Shown here in pieces: positions 40,808 through 49,770 of a stretch of DNA of 64,000 nt (position 1 is its first letter; each line of letters starts with the position of its first letter). The translations under genes were made by a program, and so were the position numbers. This DNA is from an uncultured Lachnospiraceae bacterium (GTDB taxonomy: Bacteria; Bacillota; Clostridia; Lachnospirales; Lachnospiraceae): positions 62,001 through 126,000 of the forward strand of contig CAKRFY010000002.1 of assembly GCA_934320895.1 (NCBI GenBank). The letters are read 5' to 3'. A model generated the notes under the pieces. That model made no database searches. It was not told where the DNA came from and was given only the letters and a program-made list of their open reading frames with translations.

Positions 40808-41332
40808 ATGGCAGATACAGAAGCGCGTTGGTATGTGGCTCATACTTATTCAGGGTATGAGAATAAAGTAAAGGTAGACATAGAGAATACTATTGTAAAT
40901 CGAAATCTTCAAGATCAGATTTTAGAGGTATATGTACCTATGCAGGAGGTTGAAAGAGAAGGCAAGGACAAGAAGAAACTTGTTCAGCAGAAGATGTTTC
41001 CTGCATATGTTTTGATAAAGATGTTTATGAATGATGATACATGGTATGTCGTCAGAAATACTCGCGGTGTTACAGGATTCGTAGGACCAGGATCAAAGCC
41101 GGTTCCACTTACTGATGAGGAAGTGGCAAGCATGGGACTTATGAGCTCAGTAGCTGAAGCTCCATTTAGCATAGGCGATTCTGTGATCGTTACATCAGGT
41201 GTCTGGGAGGATACAGTAGGTATTGTCCGTCAGATAGATCTCAAGAATAAAACAGTTACAATAAATATTGATATGTTTGGTCGTGAGACACCAACTGAAT
41301 TAAGCTTTAATGATGTAAAAGTATGCGACTAA
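40808..41332 (+). CDS. nusG: transcription termination/antitermination factor NusG
   Basis: A 174-residue protein of standard length. The N-terminal NGN domain contains RWYVAHTYSGYENKVK, KMFPAYVLIKM and VVRNTRGVTGFVGPG; the C-terminal KOW domain is SIGDSVIVTSGVWEDTVGIV. It binds RNA polymerase and modulates pausing. It starts 12 bases after secE with AAGGTGA as ribosome site, so the genes are co-transcribed. Confidence 0.97.
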   Translation: MADTEARWYVAHTYSGYENKVKVDIENTIVNRNLQDQILEVYVPMQEVEREGKDKKKLVQQKMFPAYVLIKMFMNDDTWYVVRNTRGVTGFVGPGSKPVPLTDEEVASMGLMSSVAEAPFSIGDSVIVTSGVWEDTVGIVRQIDLKNKTVTINIDMFGRETPTELSFNDVKVCD

Positions 41333-41391
41333 TCAGATCGCAGCAGTTATAGATTATTACCAGGTATTTATTATTTAGGAGGTAAATTAAA

Positions 41392-41817
41392 ATGGCTAAG
41401 AAAGTCGAAGGATATATTAAATTACAGATTCCTGCAGCAAAGGCAACACCAGCACCACCTGTTGGTCCTGCTCTTGGTCAGCACGGAGTTAACATCGTAC
41501 AGTTCACAAAGGAGTTCAATGCTAAGACAGCTGGACAGGAAGGTATGATCATTCCTGTTGTTATCACTGTATATCAGGATAAGAGCTTTAGCTTTATCAC
41601 AAAGACTCCACCAGCAGCTGTTCTTATTAAGAAAGCATGTAACATTCAGTCAGGTTCAGGTGTTCCTAACAAGACTAAAGTTGCAACAATCACAAAGGCT
41701 CAGGTTCAGGAAATTGCTGAGACAAAGATGCCTGATTTAAATGCTGCAAGTCTTGAAGCTGCTATTAGCATGATCGCTGGTACAGCACGCAGCATGGGTG
41801 TTACAGTAGAAGAATAA
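41392..41817 (+). CDS. rplK: 50S ribosomal protein L11
   Basis: A 141-residue protein: [38 protein letters not shown], and the C-terminal rRNA-binding domain ending [17 protein letters not shown]. It forms part of the GTPase-associated centre. AGGAGG precedes the ATG. It belongs to the same operon as nusG and rplA. Confidence 0.97.
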   Translation: MAKKVEGYIKLQIPAAKATPAPPVGPALGQHGVNIVQFTKEFNAKTAGQEGMIIPVVITVYQDKSFSFITKTPPAAVLIKKACNIQSGSGVPNKTKVATITKAQVQEIAETKMPDLNAASLEAAISMIAGTARSMGVTVEE

Positions 41818-41849
41818 TATTAAAAAGAATATCGCATAGAAAGATTTGT

Positions 41850-41935
41850 TATAGATTGAACGTTGTGGGAGGCGACATACATAAAATTCCGGTATGTCTT
41901 AGAACCCGCCGTTACTACCACCAGGAGGTTTTATT
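41850..41935 (+). promoter_or_regulatory. structured leader before rplA (probable L1-binding site)
   Basis: GTGGGAGGC is followed by a GACATAC/GTATGTC hairpin, then GAACCCGCCG and TACCACCAGGAGG, which carries the rplA ribosome site. The layout resembles an autoregulatory site where L1 binds its own mRNA. The identity is inferred from position and shape. Confidence 0.4.
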
Positions 41936-41938
41936 ATT

Positions 41939-42631
41939 ATGAAAAGAGGAAAGAAATATGTAGAGGCTGCTAAGTTGTACGATAAGACTCAGCAGTATGA
42001 TGTTGCAGAAGCAGTAGGTATTGTAAAGAAGACTTCTACAGCAAAGTTTGATGAGACAGTTGAAGCTCATATCAGACTTGGTGTAGATGGACGTCATGCA
42101 GATCAGCAGATTCGTGGCGCTGTTGTATTACCACACGGAACAGGTAAGAAAGTTAGAGTACTTGTATTCGCTAAAGGTGATAAGGTTGATGAAGCATTAG
42201 CAGCAGGTGCTGATTATGCAGGTGGCGAGGAACTCGTACCAAAGATTCAGAACGACGGATGGTTTGAGTTTGATGTAGTTGTAGCTACCCCTGACATGAT
42301 GGGTGTTGTTGGACGTCTTGGTCGTGTACTTGGACCAAAGGGCTTAATGCCAAACCCAAAAGCTGGAACAGTTACAATGGATGTAACAAAAGCTGTAAAT
42401 GATATCAAAGCTGGTAAGATTGAGTACAGACTTGACAAGGCTAATATCGTTCATGTTCCTGTAGGAAAGGTATCTTTCACAGAAGATCAGTTAACAGACA
42501 ATGTAAACACATTGATCGCAGCTATCACAAAGGCTAAGCCATCTTCAGCAAAGGGACAGTACTACAGAAGCTTTACACTTGCTTCTACAATGGGACCTGG
42601 AGTTAAACTTAATGTATCTAAGCTTGTTTAA
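41939..42631 (+). CDS. rplA: 50S ribosomal protein L1
   Basis: A 230-residue protein of normal length beginning [20 protein letters not shown], with the signature [19 protein letters not shown] and the C-terminal [19 protein letters not shown]. It binds 23S rRNA at the E-site stalk and can repress its own mRNA. AGGAGG precedes the ATG. It is last in the operon and followed by a strong terminator. Confidence 0.97.
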   Translation: MKRGKKYVEAAKLYDKTQQYDVAEAVGIVKKTSTAKFDETVEAHIRLGVDGRHADQQIRGAVVLPHGTGKKVRVLVFAKGDKVDEALAAGADYAGGEELVPKIQNDGWFEFDVVVATPDMMGVVGRLGRVLGPKGLMPNPKAGTVTMDVTKAVNDIKAGKIEYRLDKANIVHVPVGKVSFTEDQLTDNVNTLIAAITKAKPSSAKGQYYRSFTLASTMGPGVKLNVSKLV

Positions 42632-42678
42632 TTATAAGCATATATTAGTTTTGATGACAGAAAAGCATATTTAATATA

Positions 42679-42731
42679 AAAAAGTACCATCGGGACAGAC
42701 GGGTAAGTGGTCGTCCTGATGGTACTTTTTT
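42679..42731 (+). terminator. terminator of the rpmG-rplA operon
   Basis: AAAAAGTACCATCGGGAC (42679-42696) pairs with GTCCTGATGGTACTTTTTT (42713-42731), with one G-U pair; the right arm ends in a T run. Confidence 0.9.
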
Positions 42732-42766
42732 GTTTTATACTTTAGAATAAAAATAAATAAAATAAT

Positions 42767-43282
42767 TTATAATGTTACATCAATACGGTTTGCAGCACGA
42801 TAAATTTTATTTGCATAAAAGTTTATCTTTTTAGTAAAATCGGTATCTTCTGAAAAAAGTTTACCAATTTTTGCAGGTTTTGTTTCCATAAGTTTGTCTT
42901 CATCAAGTTTGAGTTTACCTGATGCTGATATGGTAATACCCATATCAGAAAGCGCATCTTCCTGTTCTTTAGTGAGACTCTTAACAAACTTTTCAGGGTG
43001 CGATATGTCATATTCATTAGATGAGCCGGCACTATCCACAAGGTTATTGTAAGTATTAACAAAAGACTTAACTGTGTAGAAAATGTCTGTACCATTATCT
43101 TGTGAAAAATCCATCTTACGCAGAGCTTTTGATATTTTAGTCATAGCACTGGAATCTGCTTTTGCAAGTTTATCGGTCTTATATGAAGCACGCTGTTCGC
43201 TTTTTGAAGCATTTCTATCAATTGAATAGAAATCGCGAAAATACATATCATATGATTTTGTAATAGAATAATCTATAGCCAT
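42767..43282 (-). CDS. short FliD-like protein (C-terminal half only)
   Basis: A 171-residue protein behind AAGGAGGAAT. It resembles the C-terminal part of the FliD-like protein at 37828: FYTVKSFVNTYNNLVDSAGS, then LSDMGITISASGKLKLDEDKL and LFSEDTDFTKKINFYANKIY. The N-terminal beta domains of FliD are absent, so it may be a mini-cap protein, a surface adhesin or a relic with a recovered start. It is convergent with rplA and its promoter region contains the fold-back element at 43307-43469. Confidence 0.6.
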   Translation of the reverse strand: MAIDYSITKSYDMYFRDFYSIDRNASKSEQRASYKTDKLAKADSSAMTKISKALRKMDFSQDNGTDIFYTVKSFVNTYNNLVDSAGSSNEYDISHPEKFVKSLTKEQEDALSDMGITISASGKLKLDEDKLMETKPAKIGKLFSEDTDFTKKINFYANKIYRAANRIDVTL

Positions 43283-43306
43283 TAAAAATTCCTCCTTGTA
43301 TATAAG

Positions 43307-43469
43307 AATGTACTCTCAGTATCTTCTCAAAATGAATCCTTTCGGCTGGATTTCTGATATACTGCTTCTGTTTTCTTGTTGTACATACCATGTACGCACT
43401 GCGAAAATGTCATTGTATATCAAAAATCCATCTCGAAATTCTTCGTTCAGAAGATTTCGAGAGTACATT
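43307..43469. repeat. 163-bp fold-back element with AATGTACTCTC ends
   Basis: AATGTACTCTC (43307-43317) and GAGAGTACATT (43459-43469) are perfect terminal inverted repeats, and the match continues imperfectly for about 55 bases, including GGATTTCTGATATAC on the left against GTATATCAAAAATCC on the right. The right end also forms a CTCGAAATTCTTC/GAAGATTTCGAG hairpin shared with the repeat at 6540-6583. No ORF is credible. It lies at the 5' side of the short FliD-like gene and may contribute to its promoter. Confidence 0.75.
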
Positions 43470-43635
43470 AAGATTTTGAAAAATAAGTTTAAAGATATAA
43501 AATTATATCACTATATTATCGATAAAAATAATATAACATTAACCAAATCCAAAATTAACACAGAACCACAGATATTTATAAATGTAGTTCATTACAGTTC
43601 TAACTAATATATCGGATAATCTTATATCAAAATTT

Positions 43636-43684
43636 AACACTATAAAGCAAGTAGCAGAGCAGATTGAGAATATCCGATTGAATA
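43636..43684 (+). repeat. dispersed AGTAGCAGAG-GCGGAT repeat, copy D
   Basis: It starts AACACTATAAAGCAAGTAGC and continues AGAGCAGATTGAGAATATCC to GATTGAAT. Compared with the consensus the left arm is GCAGAT, so the stem is weaker. Confidence 0.75.
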
Positions 43685-43898
43685 TCTTTTTAAGCTGAGC
43701 TATATCGCTGCTCAATTCATGTGTCCTTTCCCCATGCAAAGCACTTGTCTAAAGTCTCCTAAAGTGGTATCGTTTATATAAAATGGTTTAATTTGTTTTT
43801 ACATAACTTAAAACTATTTTTATGGCAGTGGGAGTGCGATAATATGATGAGAAAGCGGGAATACTAATGTAATCCTGAAAAAGAACGGAGATTTTGAA

Positions 43899-44792
43899 AT
43901 GATATTCAGAGATATTGGACTTAGTGACAAAGAATGGCTGGATAAGAAGTTTAAGGAAGATAATAAAAAAGCATGTGAATTTTGTTTTGCCAACAATTAT
44001 TTGTGGAAAAAATATTTTCCAACTCAGATAGCACAGGAGTGTGACTGTGTTCTTTTAAGATATTATTCAGAAAATGATACAATGTATGTTTTTCCAATTG
44101 GCAATGGTGACAAGAAAAAAGCATTGGAACAGCTGTTTTTATATGGTCAGGCTATGGGTGAACAGATACATCTTTATGGCTTGCTTGATTATGAGGTCGA
44201 GCAGCTAAAAGAGTGGTATCCTAAGCATTTTAGATATGAAGCCGACAGGGATATGTTTGATTATATTTATGAAACTGAGCATTTGACAAATCTTTCGGGA
44301 AAGAAATTTCATGGAAAGAGAAATCATATTGCAAGATTTATGGATGATGAGGACTGGGAGTATGAAACTCTTAGCAGTAAGAATGTGCAGGAATGTATTG
44401 ACATGAATAACAACTGGATACAAAAAAAATACGATGATGATGCATGGAGTCAGGATGTTCAAGATGAATATGATGTTGTAAAATGTGCGTTGATAGATTA
44501 TAAAAGACTTGGTCTTGTGGGCGGAGTTTTGAGAAAGTATGGAGATGTAGTTGCATTTGAACTTGGAGAGCCACTTTGTGACGATACATTTGTGGTGCAT
44601 TTTGAAAAAGCATATGCGGATGTTCAGGGTGCATATCCAATGATAAATAAACAGTTTGTTATGCATGAATGTCAGGGGTACAAATATGTGAACAGAGAGG
44701 AGGATGATGGAGAAGAGGGTCTTAGAAAAGCGAAACTTTCATATCATCCCGATATATTGTTGGAGAAATATAATGCATATAAAATAGGATGA
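43899..44792 (+). CDS. DUF2156 (GNAT-fold) protein
   Basis: A 297-residue cytoplasmic protein resembling the DUF2156 family, which shares the C-terminal acyltransferase fold of phosphatidylglycerol lysyltransferase. Visible features are FANNYLWKKYFPTQIA, then SGKKFHGKRNHIARFM, GLVGGVLRKYGDVVAFELGEPL, VVHFEKAYADVQGAYPMINKQF and YVNREEDDGEEGLRKAKLSYHP, all typical of the family. The acceptor is unknown and no membrane domain is present, so it is not a full MprF. GGAG precedes the ATG. It is a single gene converging on the peptidase gene. Confidence 0.85.
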   Translation: MIFRDIGLSDKEWLDKKFKEDNKKACEFCFANNYLWKKYFPTQIAQECDCVLLRYYSENDTMYVFPIGNGDKKKALEQLFLYGQAMGEQIHLYGLLDYEVEQLKEWYPKHFRYEADRDMFDYIYETEHLTNLSGKKFHGKRNHIARFMDDEDWEYETLSSKNVQECIDMNNNWIQKKYDDDAWSQDVQDEYDVVKCALIDYKRLGLVGGVLRKYGDVVAFELGEPLCDDTFVVHFEKAYADVQGAYPMINKQFVMHECQGYKYVNREEDDGEEGLRKAKLSYHPDILLEKYNAYKIG

Positions 44793-45190
44793 TATTATAA
44801 TCCATTTGTATTATTACAAGAATATGATAAATATTTGTGTAACCTGATAAAATGTATATTTTTGATAGTAGAATGTACATCGAAAAAAGCGATAAAATGT
44901 AATATTTTACAAAAACTTGTCTTATTTTACAAAGGGGGTGCAATTTTAGAAAAAGTGTGTATAATAATAATTGTCAGGCAGATAAGTGTGTCTGACAATT
45001 AAAAAGCCAATCACATAGTTGCAATAGAGCAACGAAGAGATATACCCCTCAACCCCACCCCATTGGACAACGACCAATGGGGACTCTTTTTTTCTCTGAT
45101 AAAAATTTGTAGATTTGTTATCAGGTGAAAAAAGAGTCCCCATTTTTGTGTGTTGTAATGAAATTATTTCAAAATATTATATACGATTTA
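44793..45190. other. 398-base convergent intergenic region with hairpins
   Basis: No gene. It holds an AATTGTCAG/CTGACAATT hairpin at 44969-45000, a TATAAT-like sequence just before it (about 44960), and the nested hairpins at 45058-45149. Confidence 0.5.
45058..45149 (+). terminator. terminator hairpin with an overlapping alternative stem
   Basis: AATGGGGACTCTTTTTTTC (from 45076) pairs with GAAAAAAGAGTCCCCATT (45127-45144), with an inner GATAA/TTATC pair, then TTTTTG. The left arm overlaps CCAATGGGG (45074-45082), which can instead pair with CCCCATTGG (45058-45066). The two stems are mutually exclusive. No rightward gene follows, so the product could be a small RNA or simply a terminator for readthrough. 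Confidence 0.6.
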
Positions 45191-46648
45191 TCATTTAAGT
45201 CGTTTTAAAACCTCTAGTGTAAATTTCCATGTTCTTTGTACACTTTCTATAGAAAGTTTTTCCTTTGCCGTATGGATATCATAGATTGCAGGGCCAAATG
45301 ATACACAGTCAAGTCCCGGAAGTTTTTCGGAGAAAAGACCACATTCCACGCCGGCATGAAGTGCATTTACAATTGGCTTGTAACCGTACTGTTCTTCAAA
45401 TACTTCTGACATTACATCTCTAAGATGAGATTCCTTTTTAAATTCCCATGCTGGATATTCACCGACATTTGTGATATATCCGCCAAGAGCATCCATAAGG
45501 CATGAGATCATGTCAATAAGCATGAACTTTTCACTACTTACACTGCTTCGTATAGAAAAGCTTGCCTGCATTTCATTTTCGGTTGTTTTTAAGATTCCCA
45601 TATTGAGAGAAGTCTGTACAAGACCATCTATGTCATGGCTCATACGGTGCACACCACCTGGAAGATTTACGAGTGATGTGATAAAGTTCTTAGTTGACTT
45701 TTCTGTCATGACACCGGCAGAAGCGTTTTCAGTAAATGCTACCTCTGTTGAGAGTGAAGGATCGGTGTATGAGTATTCATGTTTATAGATATCGTTCATC
45801 TTTGCGATCTCAGAAGCAAACTCATCCTTTACATTTGCATCATCTAAGATAAGAATGGCAGTTGTTTTGTTTGGAATGGCATTATCTTTAAGACCGCCAT
45901 TGACGCTTACAAGTCTGAAATCATATTTTTTAGAAAGAGCATATAAAGTTCTTCCCATAAGTCTGTTTGAGTTTGCTCTGTCCTTGTTTATCTCTGTGCC
46001 TGAGTGACCGCCAGTAAGTCCTGATATTGTGATTTCTGCCATAAGACCATCGGCTTTTTCAAATGTGAGAGGAAGGTGTGCAGTAGTTGAAACACCTCCG
46101 GCACAGCTTACAAGAAGTGAGCCTTCATCCTCAGAGTCAAGATTTAACATTATCCTTGATTTCAAAGGAGAGCAGTCAAGGCTTGCAGCACCAAGCATAC
46201 CGATTTCTTCATCTACAGTAAATACGGCTTCAATAGGTGGATGAGGGATGTCTGTTGAGTCAAGGATAGCAAGTGCAAAAGCTATGGCGATACCGTCATC
46301 ACCACCGAGAGTAGTGCGGTCTGCATGGATATCATCACCATCAACAATGAGAGAAAGACCATCCTTTTCAAAGTCGATATCACAGTCATGTTCTTTTTCA
46401 CAAACCATATCAAGATGTCCCTGAATGATAACGGAAGGAGAGTTTTCATAACCTTTTGTACCGTCTTTCCAGATAATGATATTGTTGGAATCGTCCTGTG
46501 AATATTTTAAATTGTGTTCTTTAGCGAAAGAAACACAAAAATCGCTTATCTGTTTAGTATTTTTTGAACCATGTGGTATAGAGCATATCTGTTCAAAATA
46601 GTTAAATACTGATTTTGGTTCTAAATTAGATAAAATATTGTTACTCAA
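45191..46648 (-). CDS. pepD: aminoacyl-histidine dipeptidase (M20 family)
   Basis: A 485-residue PepD/PepV-type metallopeptidase. The start is TTG at 46648, eight bases behind GGAGG, giving the N-terminus MSNNILSNLEPKSVFNYFEQ-ICSIPHGSKN. Metal ligands are in VIIQGHLDMVCE, TTLGGDDGIAIA and FTVDEEIGMLGA, with a late His in VNALHAGVECGLF. It hydrolyses dipeptides in the cytoplasm. It is a single gene; the rightward asparaginase gene starts 170 bases beyond its start, so the two share a divergent promoter region. Confidence 0.93.
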   Translation of the reverse strand: MSNNILSNLEPKSVFNYFEQICSIPHGSKNTKQISDFCVSFAKEHNLKYSQDDSNNIIIWKDGTKGYENSPSVIIQGHLDMVCEKEHDCDIDFEKDGLSLIVDGDDIHADRTTLGGDDGIAIAFALAILDSTDIPHPPIEAVFTVDEEIGMLGAASLDCSPLKSRIMLNLDSEDEGSLLVSCAGGVSTTAHLPLTFEKADGLMAEITISGLTGGHSGTEINKDRANSNRLMGRTLYALSKKYDFRLVSVNGGLKDNAIPNKTTAILILDDANVKDEFASEIAKMNDIYKHEYSYTDPSLSTEVAFTENASAGVMTEKSTKNFITSLVNLPGGVHRMSHDIDGLVQTSLNMGILKTTENEMQASFSIRSSVSSEKFMLIDMISCLMDALGGYITNVGEYPAWEFKKESHLRDVMSEVFEEQYGYKPIVNALHAGVECGLFSEKLPGLDCVSFGPAIYDIHTAKEKLSIESVQRTWKFTLEVLKRLK

Positions 46649-46817
46649 AATGCTACCTCCAAAAAAATAAAGATTGTGCCTTTTGCAAAGCAAGGCATAC
46701 ATTACAAATATACCACAAAAAAAGTGCAAAACAAATAGATATGTGCGATATTATTTGATAGACCTTTTTCAAAAAATAGTATATAATAACTCAAAAACCA
46801 AAACGGAGGTTTGGAAT

Positions 46818-47924
46818 GTGAAAATATTGGTTGTTTTTACAGGTGGAACAATAGGAAGTACAATCTCAGAAGGATATGCAGTTCCTGATGCTGATAAAAG
46901 ATATAGGCTTATAAGCATGTATGAGGAAAATGTAGAGAGTAATGGAGATTATACTGCAAAAGAAAAAATACAATTTGAGATGGGTTCACCTTATCAGGAG
47001 CTTAGTGAAAATAATACATGTGACCGTTTATTTGAACTTGCTTCCTACTTAAATGAAAAGATAAAGTTATGTGGTAAAGATAACAGCATGTATGATGGAA
47101 TTATAATTACGCATGGAACAGATACACTTCAGTACACAGCGGCGGCACTTGGATATATGTTTAGCGATGTGTGTATACCGATTGTACTTGTATCATCGAA
47201 TTATGTTCTTGATGATACAAGAGCTAATGGGCTTACAAATTTTTCATATGCTGTAAAATTTATTGAAGAAAAGTGTGGAACGGGAGTATTTGTTTCTTAT
47301 TGTAATACAGGCAAAGAACCTGTTATTCATAGAGGTACAAGACTGATGGAACACACAGCGTATTCTGATGATGTATACAGTGTCAAAAATTCAGAATATG
47401 GACATTTTGAGGATGGGATGTTTGTAAAAAGAATCAAGGAAGATGATATAGCAGATCAGTTTCTTAAAAGTACAAAAAAATGCCCTGAAATAAGAAGAGG
47501 ATTTTTAGAAAACAAAAGGCGTGAAAATATATTTGCAGATATATATCTTATAAAACCATTTCCTGGAATGAAATACGCAGCTATACCAGATGGAATAAAA
47601 GGAGTGCTTCATATGACATACCATTCAGGAACAATATGTAGCAAAAGTCCGGATATAAAGGAATTTGCAAAAAATGCACAAGAAAGAAATATACCGATAT
47701 ATATTTACGGAGCTGGTGACAGTGTAGATTATGACAGTGTGAAAGTATACAGGAAACTTAGCTTTGAGACACTGCCAGTTGCTGCATTACCGGCTATGCT
47801 TATAAAGTTGTGGCTTGGATGTATCATTTTCAGTGATAAAAGTGATATTTCACGATTTATGACTGAGGATATAGCAGGTGATATAAATTTAAAATATATA
47901 ATAAAAAGTGAGGAAATCAGATGA
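46818..47924 (+). CDS. asparaginase-family protein
   Basis: A 368-residue cytoplasmic protein. The GTG at 46818 follows GGAGG by eight bases; the frame is open upstream but has no ribosome site. Family motifs are VVFTGGTIGSTIS near the N-terminus (catalytic Thr), THGTDTLQYTAAALGYM (second catalytic Thr and Asp), SSNYVLDDTRANGLTNF and HRGTRLMEHT. These place it with L-asparaginases (type I-like) that convert asparagine to aspartate and ammonia. It overlaps the next gene by four bases (ATGA), indicating coupled translation with an unrelated cell-wall enzyme. Confidence 0.85.
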   Translation: MKILVVFTGGTIGSTISEGYAVPDADKRYRLISMYEENVESNGDYTAKEKIQFEMGSPYQELSENNTCDRLFELASYLNEKIKLCGKDNSMYDGIIITHGTDTLQYTAAALGYMFSDVCIPIVLVSSNYVLDDTRANGLTNFSYAVKFIEEKCGTGVFVSYCNTGKEPVIHRGTRLMEHTAYSDDVYSVKNSEYGHFEDGMFVKRIKEDDIADQFLKSTKKCPEIRRGFLENKRRENIFADIYLIKPFPGMKYAAIPDGIKGVLHMTYHSGTICSKSPDIKEFAKNAQERNIPIYIYGAGDSVDYDSVKVYRKLSFETLPVAALPAMLIKLWLGCIIFSDKSDISRFMTEDIAGDINLKYIIKSEEIR

Positions 47925-49234
47925 ATGTTAAAAAAATTATTACAATTTTAAGCTTAAGCTTTGCTGGCGTTATTTTGTCCGGCATTAGTTATAAAAATAC
48001 GAAATTGCCACAGAAGGTTACGGCGTATTATGAAAAAGATGCCACTGTAAAAGTTGCTAATACTACTGGAAGTGCTATAACAGATCCTACAACAGAACCT
48101 GCAACAGGAGGAGTTATAGTTATACCGACAATACCGCCTGATCACATAGTTATACCAACAATAAAACCGTCGCAGACACCGGAAGCTGAAAAAAATGGTT
48201 TTGTGACGACTTCTAAAGGAAAATACTATTATAAGGATGGTGTTGCCTTAAAGGAGAAGTGGCTTACAATAAACGAAAAGACATATTACTTCAGGAAGAA
48301 TGGTACTGCGGCAACAGGTGTTTACAGAATAAATGGTGTGTTGTATCTGTTTAATAAAGATGCTTCTCTGGCAAAAAACAGATGGCTTACGATTGACGGC
48401 AGAAAGTATTATGCCGGTGAAAATGGACAGGCTGCTATAGGATATAAGACTATAGAGAATAAAGGGTATTATTTTGAAAGCAGTGGTGCAATGCATACCG
48501 GTTTTATTGATATAAATGGTAAGAAGTACTATTTTGGAAAAAATGGAGTAAAGGTGAGTGGAAAAAAGAAGATAAGCAGATATATGTGCTATTTTAAAAA
48601 GACAGGTGCATTGTATAGAAAAATTAATACCAAGAAGAAGATGGTTGCACTTACATATGACGATGGCCCTTCAAATCATACAAACACGATCTTAAAGGTA
48701 TTAAAAAAACATGACTCAGTTGCGACATTTTTTGAAGTAGGAAACAGGATTGCATCTTATAGATCAGTTGTTAAAAAAATCGATAAGATGGGATGTGAAA
48801 TAGGAAATCATACATATGAACATAAGATTCTTTCGGGGTGCAACAGGACACAGATAAGAAAGCAGATCGACCAGACTAATAATGCGTTAAAAAAGGTTAT
48901 AGGAAAAAAGACTATCATAACAAGACCACCTGGAGGAAGTCATAATAAAACAATTGACGGAATAATAAATACTCCGGTTATATTGTGGTCAGTGGATACA
49001 TTAGATTGGAAAAACAGAAATGCATCATCGGTTAAGAGTGCTGTCTTGAAAAATGTTAAAGATGGTGATATTGTTCTTATGCACGATTTATATGAAAGTA
49101 CAGCTGATGCATCTAAAAAGATCATACCTGCTCTTGTAAAGAGAGGATATCAGCTTGTTACAGTGAGTGAACTTTCTGATTGCAGAAAGGCTATGAAAAA
49201 CGGAGGAACTTATAGTTCATTTCCGGCAAAATAA
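47921..49234 (+). CDS. secreted polysaccharide deacetylase (CE4) with cell-wall-binding repeats
   Basis: A 437-residue protein. An N-terminal membrane-type signal (about 5-22) and a Thr/Pro-rich linker (about 40-90) lead to about six choline-binding/glucan-binding-type repeats (about 95-235), each with the pattern KYYYKDGVALKEKWLTIN. The NodB domain follows: LTYDDGPSNHT, GNHTYEHKI (HxxxH metal site), TRPPGGSHN, WSVDTLDWKNR and VLMHDLY, with the catalytic Asp of TYDD intact. It probably deacetylates peptidoglycan or a related glycan at the surface. Coupled to the asparaginase by a four-base overlap. Confidence 0.92.
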   Translation: MNVKKIITILSLSFAGVILSGISYKNTKLPQKVTAYYEKDATVKVANTTGSAITDPTTEPATGGVIVIPTIPPDHIVIPTIKPSQTPEAEKNGFVTTSKGKYYYKDGVALKEKWLTINEKTYYFRKNGTAATGVYRINGVLYLFNKDASLAKNRWLTIDGRKYYAGENGQAAIGYKTIENKGYYFESSGAMHTGFIDINGKKYYFGKNGVKVSGKKKISRYMCYFKKTGALYRKINTKKKMVALTYDDGPSNHTNTILKVLKKHDSVATFFEVGNRIASYRSVVKKIDKMGCEIGNHTYEHKILSGCNRTQIRKQIDQTNNALKKVIGKKTIITRPPGGSHNKTIDGIINTPVILWSVDTLDWKNRNASSVKSAVLKNVKDGDIVLMHDLYESTADASKKIIPALVKRGYQLVTVSELSDCRKAMKNGGTYSSFPAK

Positions 49235-49255
49235 TGATGAAAGGCGTGGTATACA

Positions 49256-49735
49256 ATGGGTAAGGAAGTCAAGACAAATGCGGTTCGTATACTTGACAGA
49301 AATAAGGTAGACTATGAATTAAAAAAATACGAGTGCGATGACTTTAAAGATGGAGTGTCGATAGCAGACATGCTTGGTCAGAGTTATGATATGAGTTTTA
49401 AGACTCTTGTGACAGTCGGGAAAAGCGGAAAGTACTATGTGTTTGCTATTCCTGTTGACAAAGAGATGGACATGAAGAAAGCTGCAAAAGAAGTTGGTGA
49501 AAAAAACATTGAGATGCTTCATGTGAAAGATATAAATGCTGTTACTGGGTATATCAGAGGCGGTTGTACACCAATCGGAATGAAGAAAAGTTATCCGACA
49601 GTTATAAATGAAAGTGCAAAGGAACATGAGAAGATAGTAGTAAGTGGTGGAAGGCTGGGACTTCAGATCATACTTAGACCAGACGATCTTATAAAAGTAA
49701 CAAACGGAAAGTATGCGGATATAATAATGCACTGA
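49256..49735 (+). CDS. ybaK: YbaK/EbsC-type Cys-tRNA(Pro) deacylase
   Basis: A 159-residue protein of family length. Features are KTNAVRILDRNKVDYELKKY, FKTLVTVGKSGKYYVFAIPVD, MLHVKDINAVTGYIRGGCTP-IGMKK, and VVSGGRLGLQIILRPDDLIK. The family hydrolyses Cys-tRNA(Pro) made in error by prolyl-tRNA synthetase. It follows the deacetylase gene by 21 bases and precedes a Nudix gene, so it is part of a housekeeping run in the same direction. Confidence 0.93.
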   Translation: MGKEVKTNAVRILDRNKVDYELKKYECDDFKDGVSIADMLGQSYDMSFKTLVTVGKSGKYYVFAIPVDKEMDMKKAAKEVGEKNIEMLHVKDINAVTGYIRGGCTPIGMKKSYPTVINESAKEHEKIVVSGGRLGLQIILRPDDLIKVTNGKYADIIMH

Positions 49736-49770
49736 ATTAACATGAAAATAGGGAAAGGAAGTTATTAGAG

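Larger units (their letters stand above)
43283..43898. other. 616-base intergenic region made largely of repeats
   Basis: The gap holds the fold-back element (43307-43469), AT-rich sequence, repeat copy D (43636-43684) and the upstream region of the DUF2156 gene. A 103-codon open frame from 43296 overlaps the fold-back element and looks non-coding. Confidence 0.5.

Noticed and set aside
43296..43607. 103-codon open frame in the repeat region
   Set aside because: It overlaps the fold-back element, has no ribosome site and its composition follows the inverted repeat, so coding is unlikely.
46674..46817. Upstream extension of the asparaginase frame
   Set aside because: It overlaps the divergent pepD regulatory region and lacks a ribosome site; GTG 46818 behind GGAGG is better.
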